Source: Gemmatimonadota bacterium
Lineage (GTDB): Bacteria; Latescibacterota; UBA2968; UBA8231
Assembly (NCBI GenBank): GCA_002712305.1
Contig: PATE01000030.1
Coordinates: 1-38,411 of the forward strand
DNA: 38,411 nt
Direction: 5' to 3'
Made by a program: the position numbers and the translations under genes
Part shown: positions 8,330 through 16,682 of the stretch, piece by piece
How positions within the stretch are numbered: the stretch's first letter is position 1
Layout of the letters: every line of letters begins with the position of its first letter
Notes under the pieces: generated by a model
What the model saw: the letters and a program-made list of their open reading frames with translations, nothing else
The model's database searches: none
What the model was told of the DNA's origin: nothing

Positions 8330-8391
8330 TTTCGTTAAGCGGCTACGGGGTTGGTTGCGTCAAACCCAGCACGAGGCTGCACCTGACACTC

Positions 8392-8402
8392 AAGGAGGTG
8401 AT
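8392..8402 (+). promoter_or_regulatory. Near-perfect Shine-Dalgarno that fixes the start of the next gene
   Basis: AAGGAGGTGAT is complementary to the 3' end of 16S rRNA over its full length. It contains an in-frame GTG (8398-8400) that might be taken as a start, but that GTG is part of the ribosome-binding site. The usable start is therefore the GTG at 8404, 5 bases after GGAGG. Confidence 0.8.
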
Positions 8403-8403
8403 T

Positions 8404-8886
8404 GTGAGACATCGAGTCATCCGAGCTGTTGTCTTGCTGGTCCTGTGTGGCGTTGCAGGCCAAACAGCCTACGCCCAACGTGGTGAAGGAAGCCGTGATC
8501 GTGAACGACCCACACCTGAACAACGGCAGAAGGCCCGGCAAGAGGCGCGGGCGAAAATGTTCGAAGAGCTGCAGATCCCAAACGAGCAGCAGGTGCTGGT
8601 AGCGGCCCTGCTGGACACGCTGCAGATGGAGCGCGAAAAGATCATGGAGGACGCCCGCAACGGTCCTCGTGATCCGGAGGTCTTCCGCATGGTCCGCCAA
8701 CAAATGGAGGATCTCACTGCCGCGTTCGATGTACGTTTGAAAGAAACGCTGGGTGAGGAGAAGTTTGACCTGTTTGTCGCACACCGAAAGGCGGAACAGG
8801 CAGAACGTGGTGACCGAAGAGGTCGTCGCGGGAACCGGGGTGAAGGGAGAGGTGGCCGCTCCGGTGGCGGCCGTGGTAGAAACTGA
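8404..8886 (+). CDS. Small secreted Spy-like helical protein with an RG-rich tail
   Basis: This 160-residue protein starts at a GTG chosen because of the exceptionally strong ribosome-binding site just upstream. Residues 1-25 form a signal peptide (VVLLVLCGVAGQTAYAQ). The mature protein is charged and almost entirely helical: TPEQRQKARQEARAKMF, then LQIPNEQQ, paired helices with QMEREKIMEDAR and RQQMEDLTAAFDVRLKETLGEEKF. This is the general plan of Spy/CpxP-like periplasmic chaperones, but no clear LTxxQ signature is present. The last about 30 residues are low-complexity Arg/Gly (RGRRGNRGEGRGGRSGG), which may bind anionic polymers or nucleic acid. Envelope-stress or metal-related function is a guess. 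Codon use appears like its neighbours. Confidence 0.65.
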   Translation: MRHRVIRAVVLLVLCGVAGQTAYAQRGEGSRDRERPTPEQRQKARQEARAKMFEELQIPNEQQVLVAALLDTLQMEREKIMEDARNGPRDPEVFRMVRQQMEDLTAAFDVRLKETLGEEKFDLFVAHRKAEQAERGDRRGRRGNRGEGRGGRSGGGRGRN

Positions 8887-8905
8887 TGGAGTCGGTGTTG
8901 GCTCA

Positions 8906-9298
8906 TCACGAGCGGAAAGGATCTAGGGGGCCGTCGCGTTCGGCGTCGTGCTGCAGGATCATCCGATCGTCTTGCCAGCCTCCGGTGAAGTCCAGATAGC
9001 CGCCTTGATTGTCGACCCACGTCTGTTTCCACTGCTGGGCGCGTACGTCGAAGGTCGAAACACTCATCCCTACCAGTGGCGTGCCCGGTCGCCCGTCGAA
9101 GCGCTCGACGATGACCCAGGGTCTCAGATCTGAACTCACCGTGTTGGTGCCCTGGCCCCCCCACGAGACCTGCCAGTGACCCACCCAGAAATCGAATTGG
9201 CGGGCCTCAGGTGACTGGCAGGGGGGCGGGACCTCTTGCTAGGCAGTCAGCGCACCCGTCATCATCCATCCCAGTACGACAACCCATCGCATGTACAT
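8906..9298 (-). pseudogene. DUF1579-like secreted protein, interrupted by a TAG and cut short
   Basis: An ATG at 9298 with GGAGG about 9 bases upstream opens a clear signal peptide (MRWVVVLGWMMTGALTA), but codon 20 is TAG (9239-9241), exactly at the expected cleavage site. The same frame continues after it without a break as QEVPPP, then FDFWVGHWQVSW, VIVERFDG, GMSVSTFD, WKQTWVDNQGGYLDF and MILQHD. Those blocks read in order like the DUF1579 family (FDFW-G-W start, WVDN-GGY core). The frame then stops at 8906 after DPFRS, where family members normally continue with an RM/W-rich C-terminal half. It therefore appears both interrupted and truncated. The alternatives are a sequencing error at the TAG or use of an internal GTG (9184). 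It faces the Spy-like gene tail to tail. Confidence 0.7.
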
Positions 9299-9326
9299 GC
9301 CCCGTTTCCTCCGTACGAATTGAGAC

Positions 9327-9692
9327 TCAGCCACCAACTCGTTTTACCTGATAGCCGCGATCTTCGAGTTCCTTGACGAGCGTATCACGATGCTCCCCCT
9401 GGATTTCGACGATTCCGTCTTTCACAGTACCGCCGGCGCCACAGCGAGCTTTCAGCTGTTTGGCCAACGCCTGCAACTGTTCCCCTCCCAGGGGCACGCC
9501 GGTGATCACCGTGACCCCCTTTCCCTTTCGGCCTTTGGTCTCTCGGGCGACACGGACGACGCCGTCGCCTTTTGCGGTCTCGTTGCGGTGGCCTCGACAG
9601 TCACCGATGGGTTTTCCGCAGGTGGGACAGGTTCGGCCTGTATCCGAGGAGTAAACCAGACTGCTGTTGCTGTTTCTTTTCCGCTGCATCAT
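9327..9692 (-). CDS. yciH: SUI1/YciH-type translation initiation factor homologue
   Basis: This 121-residue protein has an N-terminal zinc-ribbon-like stretch ([11 protein letters not shown]: Cys22, Cys25, Cys32) preceded by VYSSDTGR, as is usual for bacterial YciH. The SUI1/eIF1 fold follows: [51 protein letters not shown], ending [13 protein letters not shown]. Bacterial SUI1 proteins bind the small ribosomal subunit and influence initiation fidelity. Two consecutive ATGs (9692, 9689) are possible. The first overlaps the stop of the upstream enolase homologue (ATGA), so this housekeeping-like gene is the last cistron of a catabolic-looking operon. The N-terminus is rich in Lys, Arg, Asn and Ser. 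Confidence 0.93.
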   Translation of the reverse strand: MMQRKRNSNSSLVYSSDTGRTCPTCGKPIGDCRGHRNETAKGDGVVRVARETKGRKGKGVTVITGVPLGGEQLQALAKQLKARCGAGGTVKDGIVEIQGEHRDTLVKELEDRGYQVKRVGG

Positions 9693-10969
9693 TCGGTTCC
9701 GTTCGAAGGCCTATCGCTTACCGGCGCATACTGGACACGCTGGTAGAGATCGGCAAAATCTTTGCTGTCATCGTCTTCCCTCGTCACCACGTGCACACCC
9801 GATGACCAACCGGGCCCGTGATGGACAGAAGCTGCACCTAGCTGCGCCACGTGTACGCTGTCGCCATCAGGATAGTGGATCGTGTTGATCAACCGCGGCG
9901 GCGGATGAGCATACAGCTGCCCGGCTTGTACCGACGCGAGGGCATCGGCGCTCACTCGATACCGTTCCACCGCTGCGATATCAACCTCCACGCCAAGACC
10001 AGGTTTGTCTGGCACGGATTGATACCCGCCCTGCACGGCAATTGGTTGTGTGAGCAGATGGTGGCTGTAGAGGTTGATACAACTGATCGTCGGCCACGTC
10101 GCATGAGAGAGCACGGCGCCCAGATGGGCTGCCCAGGTCGTAGTCAGCCCATTGCCGACCAGCTGCAGCCAGAAAGGCATGGCCACCTCGGCGGCCAGGA
10201 TCCCTTCTCGGAGCACTCGGCTGGCACCTCCGTTGATGACGAATCCATCGCAGACCTCTTCACGCACTGCCGTCAGGAACGGCGGGCTGCCGAAATGCAT
10301 GGCGATGGGTCGCGCCACACTGCGACGGATCTGCCGATTGCCCAGGATGTCCTTCTGTGGAATCGGCGTTTCGAACATGGCCACCCGGTCAAACTCGGCC
10401 AGTCGTCGAAGGATCGGAATGGCCGTCGCCGCGTTGTCGAGGGTGCCATTGGGATCCATATCGATGCGGAAATGATCGGGCGTCGCCTTGCTGACCGCCT
10501 CGACCTGGGCAAACACGTCCCACCAGGGCCGGGGTTTGGTCTTAAGGCCGGTATATCCCGATTGCACCGCCTCGGTTGATTCAGCCGCCCAGTCTTCTGG
10601 ACCGCTGTGGGAACACCACCACGAGATGGGCGTCGCCTGGCGCACGGCGGTGCCGAGGATTCGATAGACCGGCACCTGTAGGGCTTTGCCCATCACATCG
10701 AACAAGGCCATCTGTAGCCCGGCCCCGATCGAGTCGTCGTAAAGTAGCTGCGCCGCGGGGGCCCCCAGGGCTCTCTCGACGATGGTATCGGTGACTCGTT
10801 GATGTGTGTAGTGGGGAACGGTCTCACCCCAACCGACGTGACCGGTATCGGTGGTGACCCTACACAGCTCCAGTAGCGACCAGTTGTACACCGTACGACG
10901 CGTGATCCGCTGTTGGCGTTCGGTGAAAGGCACATCGAGGAGGATGCGCTCGATGTCGACGATCTTCAT
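9689..10969 (-). CDS. Enolase-superfamily homologue with a substituted metal ligand and long C-terminus
   Basis: This is a 426-residue member of the mandelate racemase/muconate lactonizing group. Start to end it shows the capping domain ([25 protein letters not shown]), then barrel signatures: KTK (Lys143, Lys145), MDPNG (Asp172) and MFETP (Glu200). At the position of the third metal ligand, where most members have Glu or Asp after PIA-G, this protein reads [11 protein letters not shown], placing His225 there. The C-terminal about 70 residues (after the usual GLGVEVD ending) are an extra tail with [19 protein letters not shown] and [13 protein letters not shown]. The start is ATG 10969 with AAGGG about 10 bases upstream. 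It sits 13 bases after the amidohydrolase and overlaps SUI1 by 4 bases. Activity may be altered or lost. Confidence 0.82.
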   Translation of the reverse strand: MKIVDIERILLDVPFTERQQRITRRTVYNWSLLELCRVTTDTGHVGWGETVPHYTHQRVTDTIVERALGAPAAQLLYDDSIGAGLQMALFDVMGKALQVPVYRILGTAVRQATPISWWCSHSGPEDWAAESTEAVQSGYTGLKTKPRPWWDVFAQVEAVSKATPDHFRIDMDPNGTLDNAATAIPILRRLAEFDRVAMFETPIPQKDILGNRQIRRSVARPIAMHFGSPPFLTAVREEVCDGFVINGGASRVLREGILAAEVAMPFWLQLVGNGLTTTWAAHLGAVLSHATWPTISCINLYSHHLLTQPIAVQGGYQSVPDKPGLGVEVDIAAVERYRVSADALASVQAGQLYAHPPPRLINTIHYPDGDSVHVAQLGAASVHHGPGWSSGVHVVTREDDDSKDFADLYQRVQYAPVSDRPSNGTE

Positions 10970-10982
10970 GATGCGAAACCCT

Positions 10983-11813
10983 TCACGGGCCCGTCCGTTC
11001 GAAGTACAAACGATTGGCCGTCTCGCCAAGGATGAGGGCGCGGTCCTGGTCGGTGAAGAAGGGGATCATGTCTCTCATGATCAGGTATTCATAGAAATTC
11101 GCCCACAACAGACGATGAGGACCAAAGCCGTCGTACAGACGCTTCAGATACGGCCACACGTCGTTGAAGGGGAGGGGTTGCTTGGACGGATTGTGCAAGG
11201 ACGTGCGGGAGTAAACGTTGGGCAGTCGCTGCAGCCGAAGCAGGGGTTCGATGCCCTCCTCATCGGGTCGGGTGATGTCGATCATGGCCATGTGGTCGAC
11301 GACGACGGCAACGCCTGGATGACGTTCGGCCATTCGTTCGAGTTGAGGAATCTGCTCGGCAGCGAGGAAGATGTTGAACACACACTTCAGTTCGGCCGCC
11401 TTGCTCCACAACGCATCACAGTCGGGATCATCGAGCCATTGCACATCACGATCATAGATGGGGCTCAAGCGCAGACCGGCGAGACCGTCTTCGGTTGCGA
11501 GTTTTTCCAATCGCTCTGCGTTTTGCTCGCCATCGTGTGGAGAAAACAGCCTGTAGCCCACCAGCAATCCCACTCCGGCGAATCGATCGGGCCAGGTCTG
11601 CACACAGTGGGAGGTGTAATCGTTGTTGCGTCCGTAGTAACACACGTGGCTGATCACGGTGCGATCCACCCCATGGTCCTGCATGCTGGCCAGCAGATCG
11701 TGACCTGATTGCTCGCGTTCTGGAAAATGGTTGGGACAGACCGCCACCTCCTTGTCGAGTGGAAACCGGTCATCCCCAAGAACCCAGGCGTGCTCCGCTG
11801 CGTTGACGATCAT
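10983..11813 (-). CDS. Amidohydrolase-2 family homologue with missing metal-site residues
   Basis: This 276-residue protein has the TIM-barrel layout of the COG3618/LigI-type lactonases: LLASMQDHGVDRTVISH, WPDRFAGVGLLV, LAGLRLSPIYD, HPGVAVVVDHMAM and a final RLLWANFYEY. Compared with the family, the opening HxH is altered: IVNAAEHAW appears where IVDAHxHxW is expected, so the first His is Ala6. The late catalytic Asp of the LLWGTDxP motif is absent in LLWANFYEY. The central His in VVDHM is kept. It may therefore be a non-hydrolytic or mechanistically different relative. The ATG at 11813 has AGGGG 6 bases upstream. It lies between the PhyH gene (22 bases) and the aberrant enolase homologue (13 bases) in the same operon. 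Confidence 0.78.
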   Translation of the reverse strand: MIVNAAEHAWVLGDDRFPLDKEVAVCPNHFPEREQSGHDLLASMQDHGVDRTVISHVCYYGRNNDYTSHCVQTWPDRFAGVGLLVGYRLFSPHDGEQNAERLEKLATEDGLAGLRLSPIYDRDVQWLDDPDCDALWSKAAELKCVFNIFLAAEQIPQLERMAERHPGVAVVVDHMAMIDITRPDEEGIEPLLRLQRLPNVYSRTSLHNPSKQPLPFNDVWPYLKRLYDGFGPHRLLWANFYEYLIMRDMIPFFTDQDRALILGETANRLYFERTGP

Positions 11814-11835
11814 ATTGACCCCTACCAGTTGACCC

Positions 11836-12621
11836 TTACCAGTCTGTCAGACGCGGCATGAGCTGTCGCCCGCCGCGAGCCAGAGGCATGCCCGCCAGTG
11901 CGCAACGGTTGTTCCACTTGTCGATGGCTCCTGCTGACTTGTATTCGTTGATGATGGCATTGCGGCTGCGCTCGGTGAAGTTGTGCCCGGCTCGATGAAC
12001 CGCGAGCACATGGATGACCACGACGTCGCCAGCGTCTGCTTTGCAGACCACCGCTTTCGACTCGTCCACATCCTGCTGAATCAAGGTGGACTTGTCCTCC
12101 TCGGTTGGAAGGGCCGCCAGGTGGCTCTGCGGAATAACTTCGGTCGCCCCCGCCTCAAAGTCGGTGGGATCGAGATACGTGATCGCTGCGGCGAGTTCAG
12201 GTTTGGAGTGCAATTCGTAGGGCCAGTCCTGGTGCCACCCTTGCGTCGACTCGAATCCCGGTGGCTTGTTGCGCACCTTCCCATTGTGGAAGTCGAGGTC
12301 CTGTCCCAGACAATCGACCATGGCTCCCACCAGGCGCGGTTCCGTGAAATGATCAATCCAGAAGTCGCTGGCCATGACCTGGTCCATCATGCCCACCACG
12401 TTCTTCGGGTTGTAGTCGTCAGGTGGATACCCTTCGGCGGGATCCATGTAACTGTACGAGAGGTTCGCCGGACGCTCGTCCGTATGCGTCACAAGCTGGT
12501 GATACTCGTCCCGGAGGCGTTGCAGTTGTTGGCCGGAATAGAACCCCGGAAGGTGCAGAAATCCATGATCGTCGAAGAAACTCTTCTGTTCTCGGCTCAA
12601 TGTCAGCAAGCCGTCATTCAT
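11836..12621 (-). CDS. Phytanoyl-CoA dioxygenase (PhyH) family oxygenase
   Basis: This is a 261-residue Fe(II)/2-oxoglutarate-dependent oxygenase. The N-terminal FFDDHGFLHLPGFYSG, the iron motif HQD (His130, Asp132 in GWHQDWPYELHS), and a distal His209 (VHRAGHNFTERSRNAIINEY, which also carries the 2-oxoglutarate Arg) are all present, so it should be active. The ATG at 12621 gives the family-typical N-terminus; the open frame upstream to 12741 overlaps the preceding enolase gene and is not supported. It lies 16 bases after the canonical enolase-superfamily gene. Within the operon it is the only oxygenase, suggesting hydroxylation of the acid or sugar substrate handled by its neighbours. That pathway role is inferred. 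Confidence 0.91.
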   Translation of the reverse strand: MNDGLLTLSREQKSFFDDHGFLHLPGFYSGQQLQRLRDEYHQLVTHTDERPANLSYSYMDPAEGYPPDDYNPKNVVGMMDQVMASDFWIDHFTEPRLVGAMVDCLGQDLDFHNGKVRNKPPGFESTQGWHQDWPYELHSKPELAAAITYLDPTDFEAGATEVIPQSHLAALPTEEDKSTLIQQDVDESKAVVCKADAGDVVVIHVLAVHRAGHNFTERSRNAIINEYKSAGAIDKWNNRCALAGMPLARGGRQLMPRLTDW

Positions 12622-12637
12622 CGTTGGTCTTCTTTCG

Positions 12638-13738
12638 TCATTGAACGGCGTAACGTTCCAGGACCTGGCGATTGATCTCGATTCCCAGACCCGGGGCGCC
12701 GGGGACCGGCACGTATCCGTCCACTGTTTTGATGGGCTCACACGCCAGCTGCGTGCGCAGACCGTTCTCGGTCATGTCGAATTCGAACAGGCTGGGTTGC
12801 GGGCTGATACCCTCCGGTTCGTCAGGGATCGTCGCGTGCCATTGCACGGTCGCCGCCAACCGAATCGCCGTCCCCCACATGTGCGGCAACACGCGAAGCC
12901 CGTGCGCCTGGGCCAGGGCCTCGATGCGCTGACACTCGGTGAAACCACCGGCGATGGAGAGGTTGGGCTGCACAATGTCGAACGCCCGTTGGCTGATCAT
13001 GTCACGAAACGCCGTGAGGCCTTGGAGCTGCTCGCCACCCGCGATGGGCAACGAAGAGAGCGCCTGCCGCACCTCAATGTTGCCTGCCACGTCGTTGGCA
13101 CCCACGGGCTCCTCGAACCAGTAGAGATCGTGTTCGGCAAGGCGGCGACCCACGGCGATGGCCGTGCCCACATCGTAGCCACAGTTGGCATCGACGGCGA
13201 ACAGGATGTCCTTGCCAATCGCTTGACGGATGGCCCCCACGTTGGTGGTGTCGTAGCCGATTCCCTGGCCCACCTTCATCTTGATCGCGCCGAACCCGGC
13301 ATCGGCATACCCCTGTGCTTCATCCACTAAGGCCGCCGTGTTGTCGGCGCGTTCACGCCGAAACAGACCCGATGCATAAGCGGGGATCCGATGTCTGGAG
13401 GCCCCACCGAGCAGCTGGTAGATCGGCAGTTCAAGGGCCTTGCCACGCAGATCCCACAGGGCGATATCGACGGCACTGATGGCGGCGATATTCCCCCAGC
13501 CATGCTCGGCCAGGTCCAGCCAGATTCGACGACTGTCGAAGGGGTCGCGCCCCAGCAAGTGGGTTTTTGTCGCCTCCTGGGGCAATCTCGCCATACCTTC
13601 ACCCCAGCCGATGTGCCCACTGTCGGTGTGAATCTCCACGACATGGGCCGTCCGGTGATGGACCCAGGTACGCGAATTGGCGAAGGCTTCCTGAAGGGGA
13701 TAGCTGAGATGGTAGCAACGAACGTCAGTGATCTTCAT
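12638..13738 (-). CDS. Mandelate racemase/muconate lactonizing enzyme family dehydratase or racemase
   Basis: This 366-residue enolase-superfamily enzyme has an intact active site. The KxK base is KMK (Lys153, Lys155). The metal ligands are Asp183 (FAVDANCGY), Glu209/210 (WFEEPVG) and Glu236 (AGGEQLQG). A barrel-end histidine is His286 (LPHMWGT). Such enzymes abstract an alpha proton from a carboxylate and are often acid-sugar dehydratases or racemases. The specific substrate cannot be read. Two ATGs are close together (13744, 13738); AGGA sits 7 bases from the second and only 1 base from the first, so 13738 is chosen. It is the first gene of the five-gene minus-strand operon. It diverges from the ABC permease pair across about 125 bases that should hold both promoters. 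Confidence 0.92.
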   Translation of the reverse strand: MKITDVRCYHLSYPLQEAFANSRTWVHHRTAHVVEIHTDSGHIGWGEGMARLPQEATKTHLLGRDPFDSRRIWLDLAEHGWGNIAAISAVDIALWDLRGKALELPIYQLLGGASRHRIPAYASGLFRRERADNTAALVDEAQGYADAGFGAIKMKVGQGIGYDTTNVGAIRQAIGKDILFAVDANCGYDVGTAIAVGRRLAEHDLYWFEEPVGANDVAGNIEVRQALSSLPIAGGEQLQGLTAFRDMISQRAFDIVQPNLSIAGGFTECQRIEALAQAHGLRVLPHMWGTAIRLAATVQWHATIPDEPEGISPQPSLFEFDMTENGLRTQLACEPIKTVDGYVPVPGAPGLGIEINRQVLERYAVQ

Positions 13739-13863
13739 CGACATATCCTGAGGGCGCTGGAGAAACTCGCGAGGAAAGTAAGCGATCCCGGCACCGAGTG
13801 CGTCGAATGTCTACCTCGGGCTTCTAACGCATGGGATGAGGATCGCCATGAGGGGATACGACC

Positions 13864-15243
13864 ATGTTCATGACGCTGCTGGTGCGCGAACTTCGCGCCC
13901 ATCTGCTGACCTATCGCTTTGCCCTGTCCTGTTGCCTGCTCTTCGTTCTGCTCGTGGGATCGGCGACCATCCTGGGCGTCAACTATGACCGCCGCCTGGA
14001 TGCCTTCACCGAAACTCAGCTCGCTCGCGAACAGAAACTAGCTGAGGCAACCGACTTTCGGACACTGCGATGGCAGGGGACCCAGCAGGAGAAACCGCCG
14101 AATCCACTCTCGGTGTTCACCGTAGGTCTTGAGCGTGAGCTGTCACGATCGGTGACGATTGCCAGCCGCGATGAACCCACGTTGGGGCGCAGCAAGTTCG
14201 CCAACCCTCTGTTCGTTCTGTTCCCAGCCCCCGATTTCCTCTACATCGTCAATATCATCGGTTCCTTGCTGGCCATTCTGTTCGCGTTCAATGCGATCTC
14301 GGGCGACCACGAGGACGGCACGTTGCGTCTGGTCATGTCCCACCCGGTACCGCGACACGTGGTCTTGCTGGCCAAATGGGCTGGTGGTTATCTGTCCCTG
14401 ATGTTACCACTGGTGGCCAGTGCCGTCATCGGTCTGCTGATGGCGACGATGACGACCTCCTACAGTCTGCGTGGGTCCGACGTGCCGGCCTTCATGGGGA
14501 TGCTGGGTGTGGCCGCGCTGTATCTGTCGGTGTTCTTTACGCTTGCCCTGGCTGCCTCCGTCCACACACGACGTTCGTCGACCTCTCTGGTCGTGTCGTT
14601 TCTGATCTGGGTCGTTTGGGTGCTTGCGATCCCGAATGTGGCACCCATTGTAGCGCGTGCCGTGGTTCAGGTGCCATCTGCCGGCTCCATTGCCAGCGAG
14701 CGATCGGCGATCCGACGGGCAGCCTTCTCGAGCATGCGTCGTACACGTGGCATGGATCGCGACCAGCGAGATGCGTTGCGAGAAGAGGCCGAGGCGAAAC
14801 AGGCGAAGGAGACGAGCGCCCTCATGGCTGACTTTACTCGTCGACTTCAAGCGCAGGTCGAAGCGGGGACGACCATGGCGCGGCTCTCGCCCTCTGCCAG
14901 TTATGTCTATGCCACCGCTTCGTTGGCGGGCGCAGGTCTGGCAGAGTTTTCTGCCCTGCGAGTGTATATCGATCGTTATCGAGCCGAGTTTGCGGATGCC
15001 CTCGACCGAATCGAGTCGGATCGGCGCCGGCAGGTTCAGGGAATCGAAGATCGTGAGGAGCGAGATGAGATTCTCGAAGCACCCATCGATCCGGATGACA
15101 TCCCCGTCTTCTCACCACCACGGGTACCTCTGGCGCAGGTGATGGCGGACGGCCAGACGGATATCCTGCTTCTGGTCATGCTCAATGGTGTGTTCTTCCT
15201 CATCGCCTATCTGGGATTTCTGCGCTATGACCTGGCCTCTTGA
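13864..15243 (+). CDS. ABC-2 type transporter permease (first of a paralogous pair)
   Basis: This 459-residue integral membrane protein has a first transmembrane helix at about residues 18-38, then a large soluble insert (about 40-120). A cluster of helices spans about 120-265, with the ABC-2 hallmark GDHEDGTLRLVMSHPVPRH followed by LAKWAGGYLSL. A second charged extracytoplasmic or coiled region (about 270-430) carries many Arg/Glu residues, and a terminal helix ends the protein. This double-insert plan matches DUF3526-type permeases of ABC exporters. The ATG at 13864 has AGGGGA about 7 bases upstream. The next gene, 39 bases on, is a clear paralogue. No ATP-binding subunit lies next to them, so it must be encoded elsewhere. 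Substrate unknown. Confidence 0.83.
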   Translation: MFMTLLVRELRAHLLTYRFALSCCLLFVLLVGSATILGVNYDRRLDAFTETQLAREQKLAEATDFRTLRWQGTQQEKPPNPLSVFTVGLERELSRSVTIASRDEPTLGRSKFANPLFVLFPAPDFLYIVNIIGSLLAILFAFNAISGDHEDGTLRLVMSHPVPRHVVLLAKWAGGYLSLMLPLVASAVIGLLMATMTTSYSLRGSDVPAFMGMLGVAALYLSVFFTLALAASVHTRRSSTSLVVSFLIWVVWVLAIPNVAPIVARAVVQVPSAGSIASERSAIRRAAFSSMRRTRGMDRDQRDALREEAEAKQAKETSALMADFTRRLQAQVEAGTTMARLSPSASYVYATASLAGAGLAEFSALRVYIDRYRAEFADALDRIESDRRRQVQGIEDREERDEILEAPIDPDDIPVFSPPRVPLAQVMADGQTDILLLVMLNGVFFLIAYLGFLRYDLAS

Positions 15244-15282
15244 TCCAACCCGCTTCAATATCGACCCCGGGGGGATCAGCTG

Positions 15283-16674
15283 ATGCTGCGTGCCCTGATC
15301 GTGAAAGAGTGGCTCGTGAGCCTGCTCGAACTACGATTCCTCGTTTGCGCCGGTCTCTGTATCGTGCTGGGCGTGATCAGCGTGTTTGTCTTGCGTGCCG
15401 ATCTGAGTTCGCGGCGGGCGGAGTTCACCCACAACCAGAGTGAGTATCTCGATCAGGCGCGCGAGTATGGCTCCTATCGTCAGCTTCAGCGTCAGGGGAT
15501 GCGGGTGGACCGTCCGCCACAGAGCTTTCAGGTCCTGTTTTACGGTGTGGAGAAGACGCTGGATCGAACGGCCGTCGTGACCGATGGCTTTCTGCCGGGA
15601 TTCGCCGGTGACCTGAACACAAACCCGGCGGTGATGCTGTTTCCGGTAGCCGATATGTTGTTCATCGTCGCCGTCGTATTGAGCCTGCTGGCCTTCTTCA
15701 TCTCGTACGACACCGTCGCCGGAGAGCGGGAAACAGGTACCCTGAAGCTACTGTTGTCCTTTCCCGTGCCGCGTGATCTGGTCATCCTGGCCAAGTGGAT
15801 CGGCGGGTATCTATCGCTTGCTCTGCCTTTTGTCGTTGCCCTGCTGGTTGGAGCATTGCTCATCTCGTCGGCGTCAGACATCCCCTTTACGGCCACAGAT
15901 TGGCAGGCCTTCGTCATGGCGGCCGTCGTGTCTCTGTTGTTGTTGGCGGTCATGTTCTCCATTGGCCTGCTCGTGTCGGTACGGGCACGATCTTCGTCGA
16001 CCGCGATCCTGACGCTGCTGTCTTTGTGGGTGCTTCTGGCCCTGGTGGTTCCCAATGTGGGCCCCTACCTGGCCGAAGTGGTCGCCCCCATCCCGGACGT
16101 CGGTCAGGTCGAGCGAGAGATTGGCCTTCGGACCCAACAGATCTCCGACCAGTATCGCACCGATTGGTCGAGCATGCGCAGAAGAATGCGAGGGCTGAGT
16201 AGGCAGGAACGCAGCGAATTGTTCCGCCAGTTTCGCGAGCAACGTGCGAAGCTGCAGGTCGAGGTGAACGAGGCGACGTCCAGAGTCATACGAGATTTCG
16301 AGATTCAACTGCGCAGGCAGACTGATATCGCTCGCCAACTCACAAGAGTCTCCCCCGTGGCCTCCTATGTCTATGCCAGCACCGATATGGGCGCCACGGG
16401 CGTCCGTCACGAGGAACGACTCATCAACTCACTGCGCACCTACCAGCGTCAGTTTGTGCAGTATGTAGGTGAGCAAGCCGGTGAGGGTAGTGGATTCGGG
16501 GGCGGCGGCGACGAGGAGTACGACATCGATACCCTGCCCAACTTCAGCTACAGCGCCGAGGGCCTCGGCGAGCGCTTCGAGTCACGGATGGTCGATACGC
16601 TGCTGCTGCTGTTATTCGCCGTCGCGTTCTTCATGGCCGCCTTTGTGTCTTTCCTGCGAGCTGATGTGACTTGA
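15283..16674 (+). CDS. ABC-2 type transporter permease (second of a paralogous pair)
   Basis: This 463-residue membrane protein is colinear with the preceding gene. It has an N-terminal helix (LVCAGLCIVLGVISVFVL), a soluble insert, and a helix cluster with GERETGTLKLLLSFPVPRD and LAKWIGGYLSLALPF, which aligns residue by residue with the first permease. Further helices are followed by a long Arg/Glu-rich insert, a Gly-rich patch (GSGFGGGGDEE) and a terminal helix. The two proteins probably form a heterodimeric permease. The ATG at 15283 has a purine-rich GGGG tract upstream. It is the last gene of the unit. Immediately after its stop lies a hairpin whose T-tract faces the opposite strand, so termination of this operon is not obvious. 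Confidence 0.83.
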   Translation: MLRALIVKEWLVSLLELRFLVCAGLCIVLGVISVFVLRADLSSRRAEFTHNQSEYLDQAREYGSYRQLQRQGMRVDRPPQSFQVLFYGVEKTLDRTAVVTDGFLPGFAGDLNTNPAVMLFPVADMLFIVAVVLSLLAFFISYDTVAGERETGTLKLLLSFPVPRDLVILAKWIGGYLSLALPFVVALLVGALLISSASDIPFTATDWQAFVMAAVVSLLLLAVMFSIGLLVSVRARSSSTAILTLLSLWVLLALVVPNVGPYLAEVVAPIPDVGQVEREIGLRTQQISDQYRTDWSSMRRRMRGLSRQERSELFRQFREQRAKLQVEVNEATSRVIRDFEIQLRRQTDIARQLTRVSPVASYVYASTDMGATGVRHEERLINSLRTYQRQFVQYVGEQAGEGSGFGGGGDEEYDIDTLPNFSYSAEGLGERFESRMVDTLLLLLFAVAFFMAAFVSFLRADVT

Positions 16675-16682
16675 TTCGCGAC

